From contig NZ_RYYR01000008.1 in assembly GCF_003977595.1 (NCBI RefSeq), positions 1 through 64,000 of the forward strand: DNA of 64,000 nucleotides, read 5' to 3'. Shown here piece after piece: positions 54,104 to 62,986 of this stretch; position 1 is the first letter of the stretch; each line of letters starts with the position of its first letter. The notes beneath the pieces are model-generated. The model saw nothing but the letters and a program-made list of their open reading frames with translations. It ran no database searches and had not been told where the DNA came from. This DNA comes from Lysinibacillus antri (GTDB lineage Bacteria > Bacillota > Bacilli > Bacillales_A > Planococcaceae). The position numbers and the translations under genes are program-made.

Positions 54104-55132
54104 ATGCTAGTTGTTATTACAGTATTGGTTTTGCTGTTGCTAGGATTTGTGTATGAACAGCTTTCTCGACGGATTGATACCAAAACTCCCATTACGGGTA
54201 AAATGATTGATGTTGGTGGTTATCGTCTACATGTAACTGAACATGGTCAGGGTGAACCTACCATTGTTCTCATTCATGGTGCTGGTGACAGTTCGTATTC
54301 ATGGATACATATTCGCAATGAATTAGCGAAATTTGGACGCGTTATCACATATGATCGCGTAGGCATGGGTTCTAGTGATGCTGGTCCTGCCCCAACGCCT
54401 AATCATACGGTCCAAGAACTGAACAATTTGCTAAACAAGACTGGAAACGCGGGACCCTACATTCTTGTTGGTCATTCCCTTGGTGGAATCATTGCGCGGC
54501 TATATGCTTTGAAATACCCAAACAAGATAGCTGGCTTCGTTTTCCTAGACTCGACACACGAGTTTTTAAATGAAGATTTGAAGTTTAAGCGAGGGTTTGC
54601 TGCAATTGGCGTAATGCTCAAAGTTCTAAGAGTACTGTCTCCTTTTGGCATTCCCCGATTTCTTGGCAACGTAACGGGAATGATTCCGATGTTTGCCCAT
54701 GAACGCGCCTACTATGAGCAGCAACTTAGTCCCGAAGAGTACAAACAATGGAAGGGCATTGTGTATCAAATCTTTGCTAGAAGTGCTGCCGGAGCTGAGT
54801 TTAAAGAGGCTATGACACATTTGGCGGAAGCAGCGAAGCAATTAGAAAACTGTACGACAAAATCTCCGTTTGGCGACTTGCCCATCGCTGTTGTGAACAA
54901 CCCCGGATTCGGTGCTCACTGGACAGAGATGCAACAAGAACTTGCCTCCCGTTCAACCAACAGTATTCATAAGACAAGTGATCGGAAAGGACACAGCCTA
55001 CAAATGCCGCGCCCGGAACTGGTTGTGGAAGCTGTTCATTACGTTGTTGAACAAGTGCAAATACGTAATGGTCGAACTCTTGCCGAATCTCACATAGAAC
55101 ATAGAAGCTCAACAACTATGGAATCCGTTTAA
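54104..55132 (+). CDS. Alpha/beta hydrolase with N-terminal membrane anchor
   Basis: 342 residues. A hydrophobic helix at residues 1-20 suggests membrane anchoring or export. The hydrolase fold shows the oxyanion segment VLIHGAGDSSYSW, the nucleophile elbow VGHSLGG (Ser), FLDSTHEF and a late His (RKGHSLQMPRP). Substrate unknown. AGGAGGTG precedes the ATG. Base usage looks somewhat GC-richer than its neighbours, so transfer is possible but unproved. Confidence 0.87.
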   Translation: MLVVITVLVLLLLGFVYEQLSRRIDTKTPITGKMIDVGGYRLHVTEHGQGEPTIVLIHGAGDSSYSWIHIRNELAKFGRVITYDRVGMGSSDAGPAPTPNHTVQELNNLLNKTGNAGPYILVGHSLGGIIARLYALKYPNKIAGFVFLDSTHEFLNEDLKFKRGFAAIGVMLKVLRVLSPFGIPRFLGNVTGMIPMFAHERAYYEQQLSPEEYKQWKGIVYQIFARSAAGAEFKEAMTHLAEAAKQLENCTTKSPFGDLPIAVVNNPGFGAHWTEMQQELASRSTNSIHKTSDRKGHSLQMPRPELVVEAVHYVVEQVQIRNGRTLAESHIEHRSSTTMESV

Positions 55133-55141
55133 CTTTTTAGA

Positions 55142-55182
55142 AAAAGACGTGTCAGCTGCAACTCCAACCTAACACGTCTTTC
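55142..55182. terminator. Bidirectional terminator
   Basis: AAAGACGTGT / ACACGTCTTT stem between converging genes. Confidence 0.75.
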
Positions 55183-55198
55183 CCTCCTGATATTTGAA

Positions 55199-58100
55199 TT
55201 AATCCCCCTCTATCACTTCCCTCACCTGTTCTTTCTTCACCAACTCTTTAATTCGACGATCAATTCGCTCTAGTTCACTACTTGGATCTTTCCACCAGTT
55301 TCGGCTCCAAATGCGTTCAATCGTCCAGCCTCTTGATTCTAAATAGCGTTGGCGGTACACATCGCGTTCTCTTGCACTTGGGGAACTGTGATACATCGCC
55401 CCGTCACACTCAATGCCGAGGATATATCTGGAACGATCATTTGGATGAACAACAGCCATATCAATTCGATAGCCAGACATACCTACTTGTGTCGTCAGTT
55501 CATAGCCCAAATGACGTAATTGCGCGTATACTTGCTCTTCAAATGGGGAATCAAAATGCAATGATTGTTGAACGACATGGGTATTTACATTTTCATTAAT
55601 TTCTGCAATGACGGCATTAATTTCGTCTTCTCTTCCGCCCGAAACCGCTCTTGCATATTTTAAATACGATTTTAATAGCTTGGGGCCGCGCTCGGATGCG
55701 TTGGCCACATTAAGTTCTTCTGGTTCAATACTTGAAACAACAATAATACCCTCTTTTGCACGACTGACCGCGACATTTAATCGATTTTCGCCACCTTTTT
55801 GATTGAGTAAGCCGAATCGATTGTACACTTTCCCTTCCTCGTTTTTGGCATACGCAATGGAGAAAATGATAATATCGCGTTCGTCTCCTTGTACGTTTTC
55901 GATATTTTTCACAAAGAGGCGTTCATCTAGATCGCGGGACATTAATTCGTTATACATCACTCGAAATGCTTCATCTTCTGCTGTAACACGATCAATGACA
56001 TCTAAAATTTTCGCCTGTTGTTTGGCATTAAACGTAATGATTCCAATCGTCTTACCGGATTGTTGTTGAAGTGTCTCCTTTAACTGGTTGACAACTTCGA
56101 TCGCTTCGATTTCATTCGATTGATTGATCCATCTTCCATCTACCCGTTTCCACATCAAGGCAGGTGGTTTTTTAAATGGTGTCACATTGGGTGCGATTTG
56201 AACATAGCCGTTATAAAAAGCATGATTGGAAAAATTAATGAGCTCTTCATATTTGGAACGATAATGCCATTGCAAAATCTTTTCTGGAAAACGTCGCTTT
56301 GCTAAATTCAGTAAGCTAACCGATTCGTCCGTATCAAATTCCATTTCTTCCTCGTCTTCTTCGTCCGCATAGCCTGCGCGGAATAAATTGGACGGTGGGA
56401 GCTGCTTTTCATCACCCGCGATCACAATTTGTTTTCCTCGAAATATGGAAGGTAAAGCACTTTCAACGGTTAACTGGGAAGCTTCATCAAAAATCACGAG
56501 ATCAAACAACCCTTCTCTTAACGGGAAAATGGACGAGACCATTTCTGGTGAAGCAAGCCACACGGGTAAAATGTCCACCAGTCCTTTTGCCGCAAAATTA
56601 TTGACGAGTTTACGCAGTGGCCAAATCATTCGTTTTTTACTTGTTTGATGTTTCAATTCTTTCGTGGACCGTTCTTCTGTTTGTTGAACCGACTTTACTT
56701 TGTTTTTCAGTTCATACATTAAATACTCCGCTGCTACTTGTCGCTTTTCTTCTAATAGATTCGCAAAGGATTCACGGATTCGTCCAAACTCATTTGTAGA
56801 AATCTTCTGGACATCCGGATATTTCGCTTCAATTTGATCAATCCAGTGAATGAACGCTGAATTTTTTAACGTATCTACCCAAAACTTTGGTAGTGGTTGT
56901 TCGTTGTTAGGCTCTTTTTCTTGCAGCGCCGTAATGACAGACTTTGTATCATCGCTTGCTTGTTGCCAAAACAAATCCATTAATTTCAGGTCATCAAAAT
57001 CACGGTGGAGATACTCTAAAAGTAAGTCTAATTCTTTTACTGGCATATCCCCTTCTGCGATACGGTCCTGTAATTTTTTCACGTGTGTCTCTTCTAACAG
57101 AGAAGCTAAGGATTTCATTTCATCCAACATGGATTTTGTTATTTTTCCTAAGTCGTGCATAATTTTTAACGATTGTTTTACCTTTAGCCACTCCGTCGAA
57201 CTTGTTCCTTTAAACTTCTCTCCGTTTGTGACTTCTTCAATAATGGATTTTCCTGTCACCGTCGTCCACCAGAAGAGGCGCAACCCTTGAAGCGTGCGTT
57301 TTTGGCTATCCTCTAGGTCTGGATAGATTTTATCTAAACGATGTTGGATTTCCCATGTATACGCAGGCGTAATTTTTTCAATATCTAACGCTTCGATATA
57401 CGTAGTCGCTTTTTTTGCTTTTTCGATTAATGCTTCTAATGTTTCAATCGCCACTAATTTCGTTTTCATATCAAATGCAGCAAAGCTTTTTCGGTGGCGT
57501 AGTGGATAGGACTCTTGCCCGAATTGCTCATACCACTCTCCATACGTATACACCGCTTCTGTCATATCACGTAAAGACTCTTTTGTTAATCGGTCAATGA
57601 CATGGTGTAAAGCGATTATTTTGCTTGAATCGGTTATTGGTTTTGATTCACCGTAAAGCTCGTATAATTTATATCCATGTGCTTGCGTTTCATAGAGCGC
57701 TTGGGCAATCGTATTTAATAGTTGCTCTTGATTTTCTACCCTTGAAGTGACCGTCATTAGCTGTTCAACTGATTCTGCAAACCGTACCTCGTTATGCTCT
57801 AAAACCGTCGAAATTTTATCGTAAAGTGCTTTACGGTCCACTTTTTCATCATGAACAAGCGCCACATGGTCACTTAATCCTAAACTACTCATCCGTTGAT
57901 ACACAACATCGAGTGCCGCGCGCTTTTGACAAACGACCAATATCTTTTTCTTTCGATGAAGGGCGTCCGTGATGAGATTAACAATGACTTGTGACTTTCC
58001 TGTTCCTGGAGGTCCGTGTACGACTAACCCTTTTTGATAACGCGCCTCTCGTAAAATTTCTTCTTGTGAACCATCTGTATGTAATAGATTCAGGATTGCT

Positions 58101-58975
58101 TCTTTTTCTCTCGTTTTTTCCTCTTCTTCTATGCCACTTGGTAATAGCCCACCAGTAATCGAGGAATTTTCTTTCGGCTGAATTAGGTCTTGCACAAGCG
58201 AAAGAGAGCTATTTTCGGATAGGTTCAGCAATTCGTCATAGTCACGAACAATCGAAGAACCACCTTGAGGAAAATCACCAATCACCGCATTTTCTACTAA
58301 CGTTAAATTCGCCACTTCTGGAATATCACTTGCCTTATACTCTTTTAATGGTCGAATTCCCGTCTCAGTAAACTGGACCTTCAACTGATATTTTTCTAAA
58401 AAAGCAATCATGGTATTAAAATCGTGGGAACTGGCAATTGGAACGGCCTCTTCAAAAATTTCCTCAGAAAAACCAATTTTATTTAATTTCTTTAAGGCTA
58501 AAAACAGTGTCCGATTTAACTGTGGTTCCTCTTCTTCCACATGTAACACCCAATTTTGCATCGCATGTTGGTCTTTTTCCAACCGAATTGGGTATAAGAA
58601 AAGAGGGGCTTGAATAAAGGTTCCATCAAAGAGAACACCTGATAAAAACGGATAACCTAAGTAAAAATCATGAACCCCCGACTCATCTTCCATTGCTTTA
58701 ATTTGCCGATAGAGATCCGTTAACTTTTGGGATAACATCATGGACTTGTCATTATCAAGAGAGGGATTTACTAAAACAATCTTCCCTTTTGATTTCTGCT
58801 CGATAATTTTCGTGACAATGGATTGGGCATCTTCTTTTCCATTGATCGAATCGATAGAGGCAAGGTCAAAACTCCATTTCTGATACATTTTCAATAAGCG
58901 AATGGAGCGATTTCGTTTATTAATATTGTTCAGCTTATCGCGCATATGCATTAAATTAGCTTTCAATTCAATCAC
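55199..58975 (-). CDS. Large DUF4011 superfamily 1 helicase with C-terminal Vsr-like nuclease
   Basis: 1258 residues. A DUF4011-like N-terminus leads into an SF1 (Upf1-like) helicase: Walker A HGPPGTGKSQVIVNL (about 318-332), Walker B VIFDEASQLTVESALP, GDEKQLPPS, QGDERDII and LNVAVSRAKEGI. The end is a small nuclease of the Vsr/MTES_1575 type (about 1155-1245): GYRIDMAVVHP, ILGIECDGAMYH, YLESRGWTIERIWSRNWW. Proteins of this build are known single-gene anti-phage candidates. GTG start with a weak site; ATG codons follow at residues 9 and 11. It stands alone, outside the main island. Confidence 0.87.
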   Translation of the reverse strand: MIELKANLMHMRDKLNNINKRNRSIRLLKMYQKWSFDLASIDSINGKEDAQSIVTKIIEQKSKGKIVLVNPSLDNDKSMMLSQKLTDLYRQIKAMEDESGVHDFYLGYPFLSGVLFDGTFIQAPLFLYPIRLEKDQHAMQNWVLHVEEEEPQLNRTLFLALKKLNKIGFSEEIFEEAVPIASSHDFNTMIAFLEKYQLKVQFTETGIRPLKEYKASDIPEVANLTLVENAVIGDFPQGGSSIVRDYDELLNLSENSSLSLVQDLIQPKENSSITGGLLPSGIEEEEKTREKEAILNLLHTDGSQEEILREARYQKGLVVHGPPGTGKSQVIVNLITDALHRKKKILVVCQKRAALDVVYQRMSSLGLSDHVALVHDEKVDRKALYDKISTVLEHNEVRFAESVEQLMTVTSRVENQEQLLNTIAQALYETQAHGYKLYELYGESKPITDSSKIIALHHVIDRLTKESLRDMTEAVYTYGEWYEQFGQESYPLRHRKSFAAFDMKTKLVAIETLEALIEKAKKATTYIEALDIEKITPAYTWEIQHRLDKIYPDLEDSQKRTLQGLRLFWWTTVTGKSIIEEVTNGEKFKGTSSTEWLKVKQSLKIMHDLGKITKSMLDEMKSLASLLEETHVKKLQDRIAEGDMPVKELDLLLEYLHRDFDDLKLMDLFWQQASDDTKSVITALQEKEPNNEQPLPKFWVDTLKNSAFIHWIDQIEAKYPDVQKISTNEFGRIRESFANLLEEKRQVAAEYLMYELKNKVKSVQQTEERSTKELKHQTSKKRMIWPLRKLVNNFAAKGLVDILPVWLASPEMVSSIFPLREGLFDLVIFDEASQLTVESALPSIFRGKQIVIAGDEKQLPPSNLFRAGYADEEDEEEMEFDTDESVSLLNLAKRRFPEKILQWHYRSKYEELINFSNHAFYNGYVQIAPNVTPFKKPPALMWKRVDGRWINQSNEIEAIEVVNQLKETLQQQSGKTIGIITFNAKQQAKILDVIDRVTAEDEAFRVMYNELMSRDLDERLFVKNIENVQGDERDIIIFSIAYAKNEEGKVYNRFGLLNQKGGENRLNVAVSRAKEGIIVVSSIEPEELNVANASERGPKLLKSYLKYARAVSGGREDEINAVIAEINENVNTHVVQQSLHFDSPFEEQVYAQLRHLGYELTTQVGMSGYRIDMAVVHPNDRSRYILGIECDGAMYHSSPSARERDVYRQRYLESRGWTIERIWSRNWWKDPSSELERIDRRIKELVKKEQVREVIEGD

Positions 58976-59158
58976 TTCTTTTCTGTTAATGCGATACTAG
59001 ATACTCATCTATTTGGTGATGAAACAATCCATCATTGCTATAACGTACGTCAAACTTTTATAAAAAACAGTATAGACAAGATAACTTAATCGTAATACTA
59101 AATATAATGAGCATTATTATAAGTCTCTACTTTACGACTACATAGTTAAAATGGAAAG

Positions 59159-59193
59159 AAACCGCCTGGATAAAATTAGTATCCAAGCGGTTT
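59159..59193 (-). terminator. Terminator of the thiazole operon
   Basis: AAACCGCCTGGATA pairs with TATCCAAGCGGTTT; it lies about 11 bases after the tenI stop. Confidence 0.85.
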
Positions 59194-59203
59194 ATTTTTT
59201 TCC

Positions 59204-59788
59204 TTATACAGAATACTGTTTCGTTAATTCTTGTAGATTTGAGCATGTCATGGCTTCTGACATTATGCAATAACCTTTTGCACCGGTTGCCATGATTTCT
59301 TTTACTTTATCCTTTGTGATCCCACCGATTGCAAAAACGGGAATCTGGACCTTTTCGCATACCTCATGTAAAAAACAAAGACCTCTTGGCGGAAGATCTT
59401 TTTTACTATTGGTGGAGTATATATGCCCAGCAACTACATATGTTGCACCTAAGTTTTGAGCTTCTACAGCTTCCGACACCGAATGAACAGAAGCGCCAAT
59501 CTGAAGAAATGGCTGCAATCGATCTTTATATTTCCTTAAATTCGGCATGGATAAATGGATGTTCGGTACGTTTAGTTTTTCTGCGACGGTAATATTTTGA
59601 TTTATGATCAGTGGCACGTCATGTTTTTCACAAATCGCGAATACTAGTTTAGCTAATGTTTCATAGTCTTGTAGATTCAAATCCTTTTCTCGTAACATGA
59701 TTGAATACGGTTTACTTCTTGCTATTTGTTCAATTCGTTCTAAAAAATTATCTTGGCAAAGTGTGCGATTCGTGACACAAATTAGCAT
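59204..59788 (-). CDS. tenI: Thiazole tautomerase TenI (ThiE-like)
   Basis: 194 residues, TIM barrel of the thiamine phosphate synthase superfamily. Motifs MLREKDL, PLIINQN, HLSMPN, GASVHS, YVVAGHIYSTNSKKDLPPRG and FAIGGI are seen. The last gene of a thiazole operon and the missing ThiE-type pyrophosphate Lys/Arg set favour TenI, which isomerises thiazole phosphate, over true ThiE. It begins 10 bases after the thiH stop with AGGAGTG upstream. The TenI/ThiE distinction is an inference. Confidence 0.82.
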   Translation of the reverse strand: MLICVTNRTLCQDNFLERIEQIARSKPYSIMLREKDLNLQDYETLAKLVFAICEKHDVPLIINQNITVAEKLNVPNIHLSMPNLRKYKDRLQPFLQIGASVHSVSEAVEAQNLGATYVVAGHIYSTNSKKDLPPRGLCFLHEVCEKVQIPVFAIGGITKDKVKEIMATGAKGYCIMSEAMTCSNLQELTKQYSV

Positions 59789-59798
59789 AATCCCACTC

Positions 59799-60953
59799 CT
59801 AAAGGCGGATATAATCCGAATATACCGGTTGTAGCCCTTTATTAATTAGCATTTGGTGAATATCAGCAACCGTTCGTTCATCCGATATTTCAAATTGCTT
59901 ATCCCCTTTTTGCTCTTCTTCATGACCACCGACACCAACATTAACACCTGCTGACATCTTTGTTGCAACAAGTCCTACTACATGATCACGGAATCCAGCA
60001 CGTTCTCTTGTAGAAATCGTAATGCCTGCATATGGCATAAACAATCGGTATGCAAGCATTACTTGTAGTAGTTGACGTTCATGCACATCCTTCGAGTTAT
60101 TCTCTTTGTTGTTAATATAAGGACGCAAACGTGGCACAGAGAAACCGATTTCTGCATGCGGGTATTTTTGTTGAATAAGGTGTGCGTGTAACCCGGCAGC
60201 AAATGCATCTTTACGGAAATCATCTAACCCAAGAAGTGCCCCAAACGATACGCCGCGCATCCCCCCTAATAGGGCACGTTCTTGTGCATGGAAACGATAA
60301 GGGAAAATGCGTTTCGATCCCCAAAGGTGAACCTGTTCGTATGTCTCGGGATTATACGTTTCTTGATAAACTGATACAAAATCAGCGCCACATTGATGTA
60401 AATAAGCATATTCATCAATATTTAACGGATATATTTCAATACCAACTGTCGTGAAATAGTTTGTTGCGAGCTTAACAACTTCACCAATATAATCCACATC
60501 GGATAGATGGCGTGATTCCCCTGTAAGAATTAAAATTTCTTCTAACCCTGTTTCATGAATGGCTTTTAATTCTTTTTCTGCTTCAGATAGCGATAAAGCC
60601 GCACGATGAATTTTGTTTGTCGCTTTAAATCCGCAATACGTACACTCATTTGCACAGTAATTTGCGATGTATAACGGTGTAAATAAACTAATCGAATTGC
60701 CAAAGTGCTTTTGCGTTTTGCTTTTTCCTCGTCTAGCCATCTCCTCTAAGTACGGAAGGGCAGCTGGTGATAATAAGGCACCATAATCATGAAGTGATAG
60801 CTGATCTTTCGCTAAAGCCGTTTCCACATCTTTAGCGGTATAACATAAGTAGTCGTACTGATCGACTGTCGTTAGTACTTTTTCCATGATGTCAGAAGGA
60901 ATCTTTTCCATTCCATCTAAATACTCCATATGATTGACTCTTTTTTTCGCCAT
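59799..60953 (-). CDS. thiH: 2-iminoacetate synthase ThiH
   Basis: 384 residues, radical SAM. The cluster motif CANECTYCGFK gives Cys100, Cys104 and Cys107 (CxxxCxxC). Other conserved parts are LTGESRHLSDVDYIGE, FVSVYQETYNPETYE, GALLGLDDFRKDAFA and ISTRERAGFRDHV. It splits tyrosine to 2-iminoacetate for the thiazole ring, the anaerobic-type route in place of glycine oxidase ThiO. GGAGG precedes the ATG; thiG ends two bases earlier. Confidence 0.95.
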   Translation of the reverse strand: MAKKRVNHMEYLDGMEKIPSDIMEKVLTTVDQYDYLCYTAKDVETALAKDQLSLHDYGALLSPAALPYLEEMARRGKSKTQKHFGNSISLFTPLYIANYCANECTYCGFKATNKIHRAALSLSEAEKELKAIHETGLEEILILTGESRHLSDVDYIGEVVKLATNYFTTVGIEIYPLNIDEYAYLHQCGADFVSVYQETYNPETYEQVHLWGSKRIFPYRFHAQERALLGGMRGVSFGALLGLDDFRKDAFAAGLHAHLIQQKYPHAEIGFSVPRLRPYINNKENNSKDVHERQLLQVMLAYRLFMPYAGITISTRERAGFRDHVVGLVATKMSAGVNVGVGGHEEEQKGDKQFEISDERTVADIHQMLINKGLQPVYSDYIRL

Positions 60954-60955
60954 TT

Positions 60956-61720
60956 TTAATCCTCCAAAAATCCTGTCAGTGGACTGGATGCTTCGGCTGT
61001 TTGTAGGACACGTCCCAAGCCAGCAAGGTAAGCAGCACGACCAGCCTCGATCGCTTGTTTAAAGGCTTTTGCCATTGTAGGAATATCATTAGAAGTAGCG
61101 ATGGCTGTATTACACATCACGGCTGCTGCACCCATTTCCATTGCTTCACATGCCTGCGATGGTCTTCCTATCCCCGCATCCACGATGATTGGAAGGTTAA
61201 TTTCATCTATTAATAGTTGAATAAAGTCTTTTGTTTGAAGTCCTTTGTTGCTACCAATTGGAGAACCAAGTGGCATGACAGCAGCTGCTCCTGCGTTCAC
61301 AAGTGATCGAGCAACTTGCAAATCTGGATACATATAAGGCATAACGATAAAGTCTTCTTTTGCTAATATTTCGGTAGCTTTAACTGTTTCATAGTTGTCG
61401 GGTAGTAAATATTTTGAGTCATTGATTACTTCTACTTTTATAAAATCGCCACAGCCAATTTCTCGTGCTAAGCGTGCAATTCTTACAGCTTCTTCAGCCG
61501 TTCTTGCACCCGATGTATTTGGCAAAAGTGTCACGTTTTTCGGGATATAATCAAGAATATTTTCTGCACCACCGACATTGGCACGGCGTAAAGCAAGGGT
61601 AATCATTTCAGCACCGCCGTTTTCTACCACCGCTTGAATAAGATCTAATGAAAATTTCCCTGAACCTAAGATGAATCGTGATTGAAACGTATGTCCGCCG
61701 ATAGTAAGTGTGTCGTTCAT
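60956..61720 (-). CDS. thiG: Thiazole synthase ThiG
   Basis: About 254 residues from the ATG at 61720, which has GAGGAGAGG upstream; the open frame reaches 61801 but would run into thiF. Motifs [55 protein letters not shown] (with the Schiff-base Lys), [12 protein letters not shown] and [20 protein letters not shown] are intact. It joins deoxyxylulose phosphate, 2-iminoacetate and ThiS-carried sulfur. Confidence 0.95.
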   Translation of the reverse strand: MNDTLTIGGHTFQSRFILGSGKFSLDLIQAVVENGGAEMITLALRRANVGGAENILDYIPKNVTLLPNTSGARTAEEAVRIARLAREIGCGDFIKVEVINDSKYLLPDNYETVKATEILAKEDFIVMPYMYPDLQVARSLVNAGAAAVMPLGSPIGSNKGLQTKDFIQLLIDEINLPIIVDAGIGRPSQACEAMEMGAAAVMCNTAIATSNDIPTMAKAFKQAIEAGRAAYLAGLGRVLQTAEASSPLTGFLED

Positions 61721-61740
61721 ATTTTTTAATCCTCTCCTCA

Positions 61741-62544
61741 TTAAATGTCTTCTGTTCCTACTAATAGTCGTAAAACCATATTTGCTTGATGACCTGCACA
61801 AATTTGTACGCGTGGAGCCATTAAACCTTTCCCAACTTCTGCTGCATTTTCTAAATCACCACATACATATAAGCGCTTCATGGGCCTTGTTGTTCGAATT
61901 AAATTTGAGCTTTCATAGCCTGCCATTCCAGAGGCTGATACAATTTTGATGGATGGAAGTTGTTCTAGTGCAGCATTAACGAGCATTGCTTTTTGATCCG
62001 GCTTATCGAATGCCTCACAAATGATGTCAAAGTCACAAAACAACTCACGAACATTATTTGGTGTAATTTTAACGGTTTTGGTGTTGATTTGAATAAAAGG
62101 GTTAATTTCTTTTAGTTGTTCTTCTAAAGCGATTGTTTTAGGCATTCCTAAATGTCGTATGTAGTAGCTTTGTCGGTTTAAATTACTTGGTTCTACAATG
62201 TCAAAGTCTACTAATAATAGCTCCCCAACACCGATTCGAGTAAGCATGATGGCGATATTTGATCCAAGCCCTCCAAGACCAGCAATTGCTACTTTCCCTT
62301 GTTTCAGCATGTTGTGAACATGTGGTGTATGTCTTGCCATCATCATACTTTCAAGTTCTTCTTGTTCTGGCATAACACCTTTTGAAATGATGGTTAGCGT
62401 GTCGTATTCCTTGATAGGATGGTTCTCGCTTATTTGAAATCCGTTTAAAATGACAATATCACTTCCATTTCCTAGTTCAGTTCGAATATCAAAAGCAGTT
62501 TGAGCATCTGTCTCATATTGTTTTCCATTCACTGTAACTTTCAT
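61741..62544 (-). CDS. thiF: ThiS adenylyltransferase ThiF with N-terminal ThiS-like domain
   Basis: 267 residues. The first ~57 residues are a ThiS-like ubiquitin fold ([22 protein letters not shown]) without a terminal GG, joined to an E1-like domain: [31 protein letters not shown] and [15 protein letters not shown]. It adenylates the ThiS C-terminus. This fused form resembles ThiF of anaerobes that pair with ThiH. The ATG at 62544 follows the ThiS stop; AGGAGG lies in the last ThiS codons. Confidence 0.9.
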   Translation of the reverse strand: MKVTVNGKQYETDAQTAFDIRTELGNGSDIVILNGFQISENHPIKEYDTLTIISKGVMPEQEELESMMMARHTPHVHNMLKQGKVAIAGLGGLGSNIAIMLTRIGVGELLLVDFDIVEPSNLNRQSYYIRHLGMPKTIALEEQLKEINPFIQINTKTVKITPNNVRELFCDFDIICEAFDKPDQKAMLVNAALEQLPSIKIVSASGMAGYESSNLIRTTRPMKRLYVCGDLENAAEVGKGLMAPRVQICAGHQANMVLRLLVGTEDI

Positions 62545-62547
62545 CAA

Positions 62548-62742
62548 TCAGCCACCTCCTACAAAATGGACAATTTCTAACTGATCATTTTCTCCAAGGA
62601 TGGTAGATTGATATAAATCTTTTGGTACAATTTCTCCGTTTCTTTCTACGGCAATTTTCGTTAAATCGTAGTTTTGTTGACGTAGGTAATCGATAAGGCT
62701 TTGATGTTGTGTCAACGTTGTTATTACGCCATTTACTCTCAC
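62548..62742 (-). CDS. thiS: Sulfur carrier protein ThiS
   Basis: 64 residues, ubiquitin-like, ending in HFVGGG with the diglycine end to which sulfur is attached. VRVNGVITTLTQHQSLIDYL and IAVERNGEIVPK are typical. The start is GTG at 62742 with AAGGAGG 8 nt upstream; the frame continues back to 62820 but that part runs through a terminator hairpin. First gene of the operon thiS-thiF-thiG-thiH-tenI. Confidence 0.92.
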   Translation of the reverse strand: MRVNGVITTLTQHQSLIDYLRQQNYDLTKIAVERNGEIVPKDLYQSTILGENDQLEIVHFVGGG

Positions 62743-62767
62743 TTTTTTCTCCTCCTTTTTTGCAAAT

Positions 62768-62829
62768 GAACCCAAAAAAAGCGCAAAAGGGGGTAACACC
62801 CTTTCGGTGGTGTTCCCCATTTTGCGCTT
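62768..62829 (-). terminator. Strong leader terminator between the thi promoter and thiS
   Basis: Minus-strand stem AAGCGCAAAA.GGGG.ACACC with GGGTGTT.CCCC.TTTTGCGCTT, then TTTTTTT. It sits between the promoter and thiS, so it must be an attenuator or be bypassed. No TPP-aptamer motif is seen around it. Confidence 0.75.
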
Positions 62830-62857
62830 GCTATTTAATTTGGATTATTTAATTAAA

Positions 62858-62886
62858 ATAATAGACTAGTCTGAATTCTTCGTCAA
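62858..62886 (-). promoter_or_regulatory. SigA promoter of the thiazole operon
   Basis: TTGACG (62881-62886), 17-nt spacer, TATTAT (62858-62863) on the minus strand. Confidence 0.72.
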
Positions 62887-62955
62887 GGATTATCTTTAAA
62901 GTACAATTTTTTCTTAGATTCGTATACTCCGATATGATCATTTGTTAAATCCCCC

Positions 62956-62985
62956 AAAAAAACGGCAGCCGCAGCCACCGTTTAA
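62956..62985 (-). terminator. Terminator of the AI-2E-family gene
   Basis: AAACGG.GGC / GCC.CCGTTT stem; TTTTTTT follows on the minus strand, directly after the stop. Confidence 0.85.
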
Positions 62986-62986
62986 T

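Noticed and set aside
62548-62820. 90-aa ThiS starting at 62820
   Set aside because: The first 26 codons run through the leader terminator, and a GTG with AAGGAGG at 62742 gives the normal ThiS length.
62743-62886. TPP riboswitch before thiS
   Set aside because: The leader is too short and lacks the CTGAGA and ACCTGATCTGG-type segments; only a terminator hairpin is visible.
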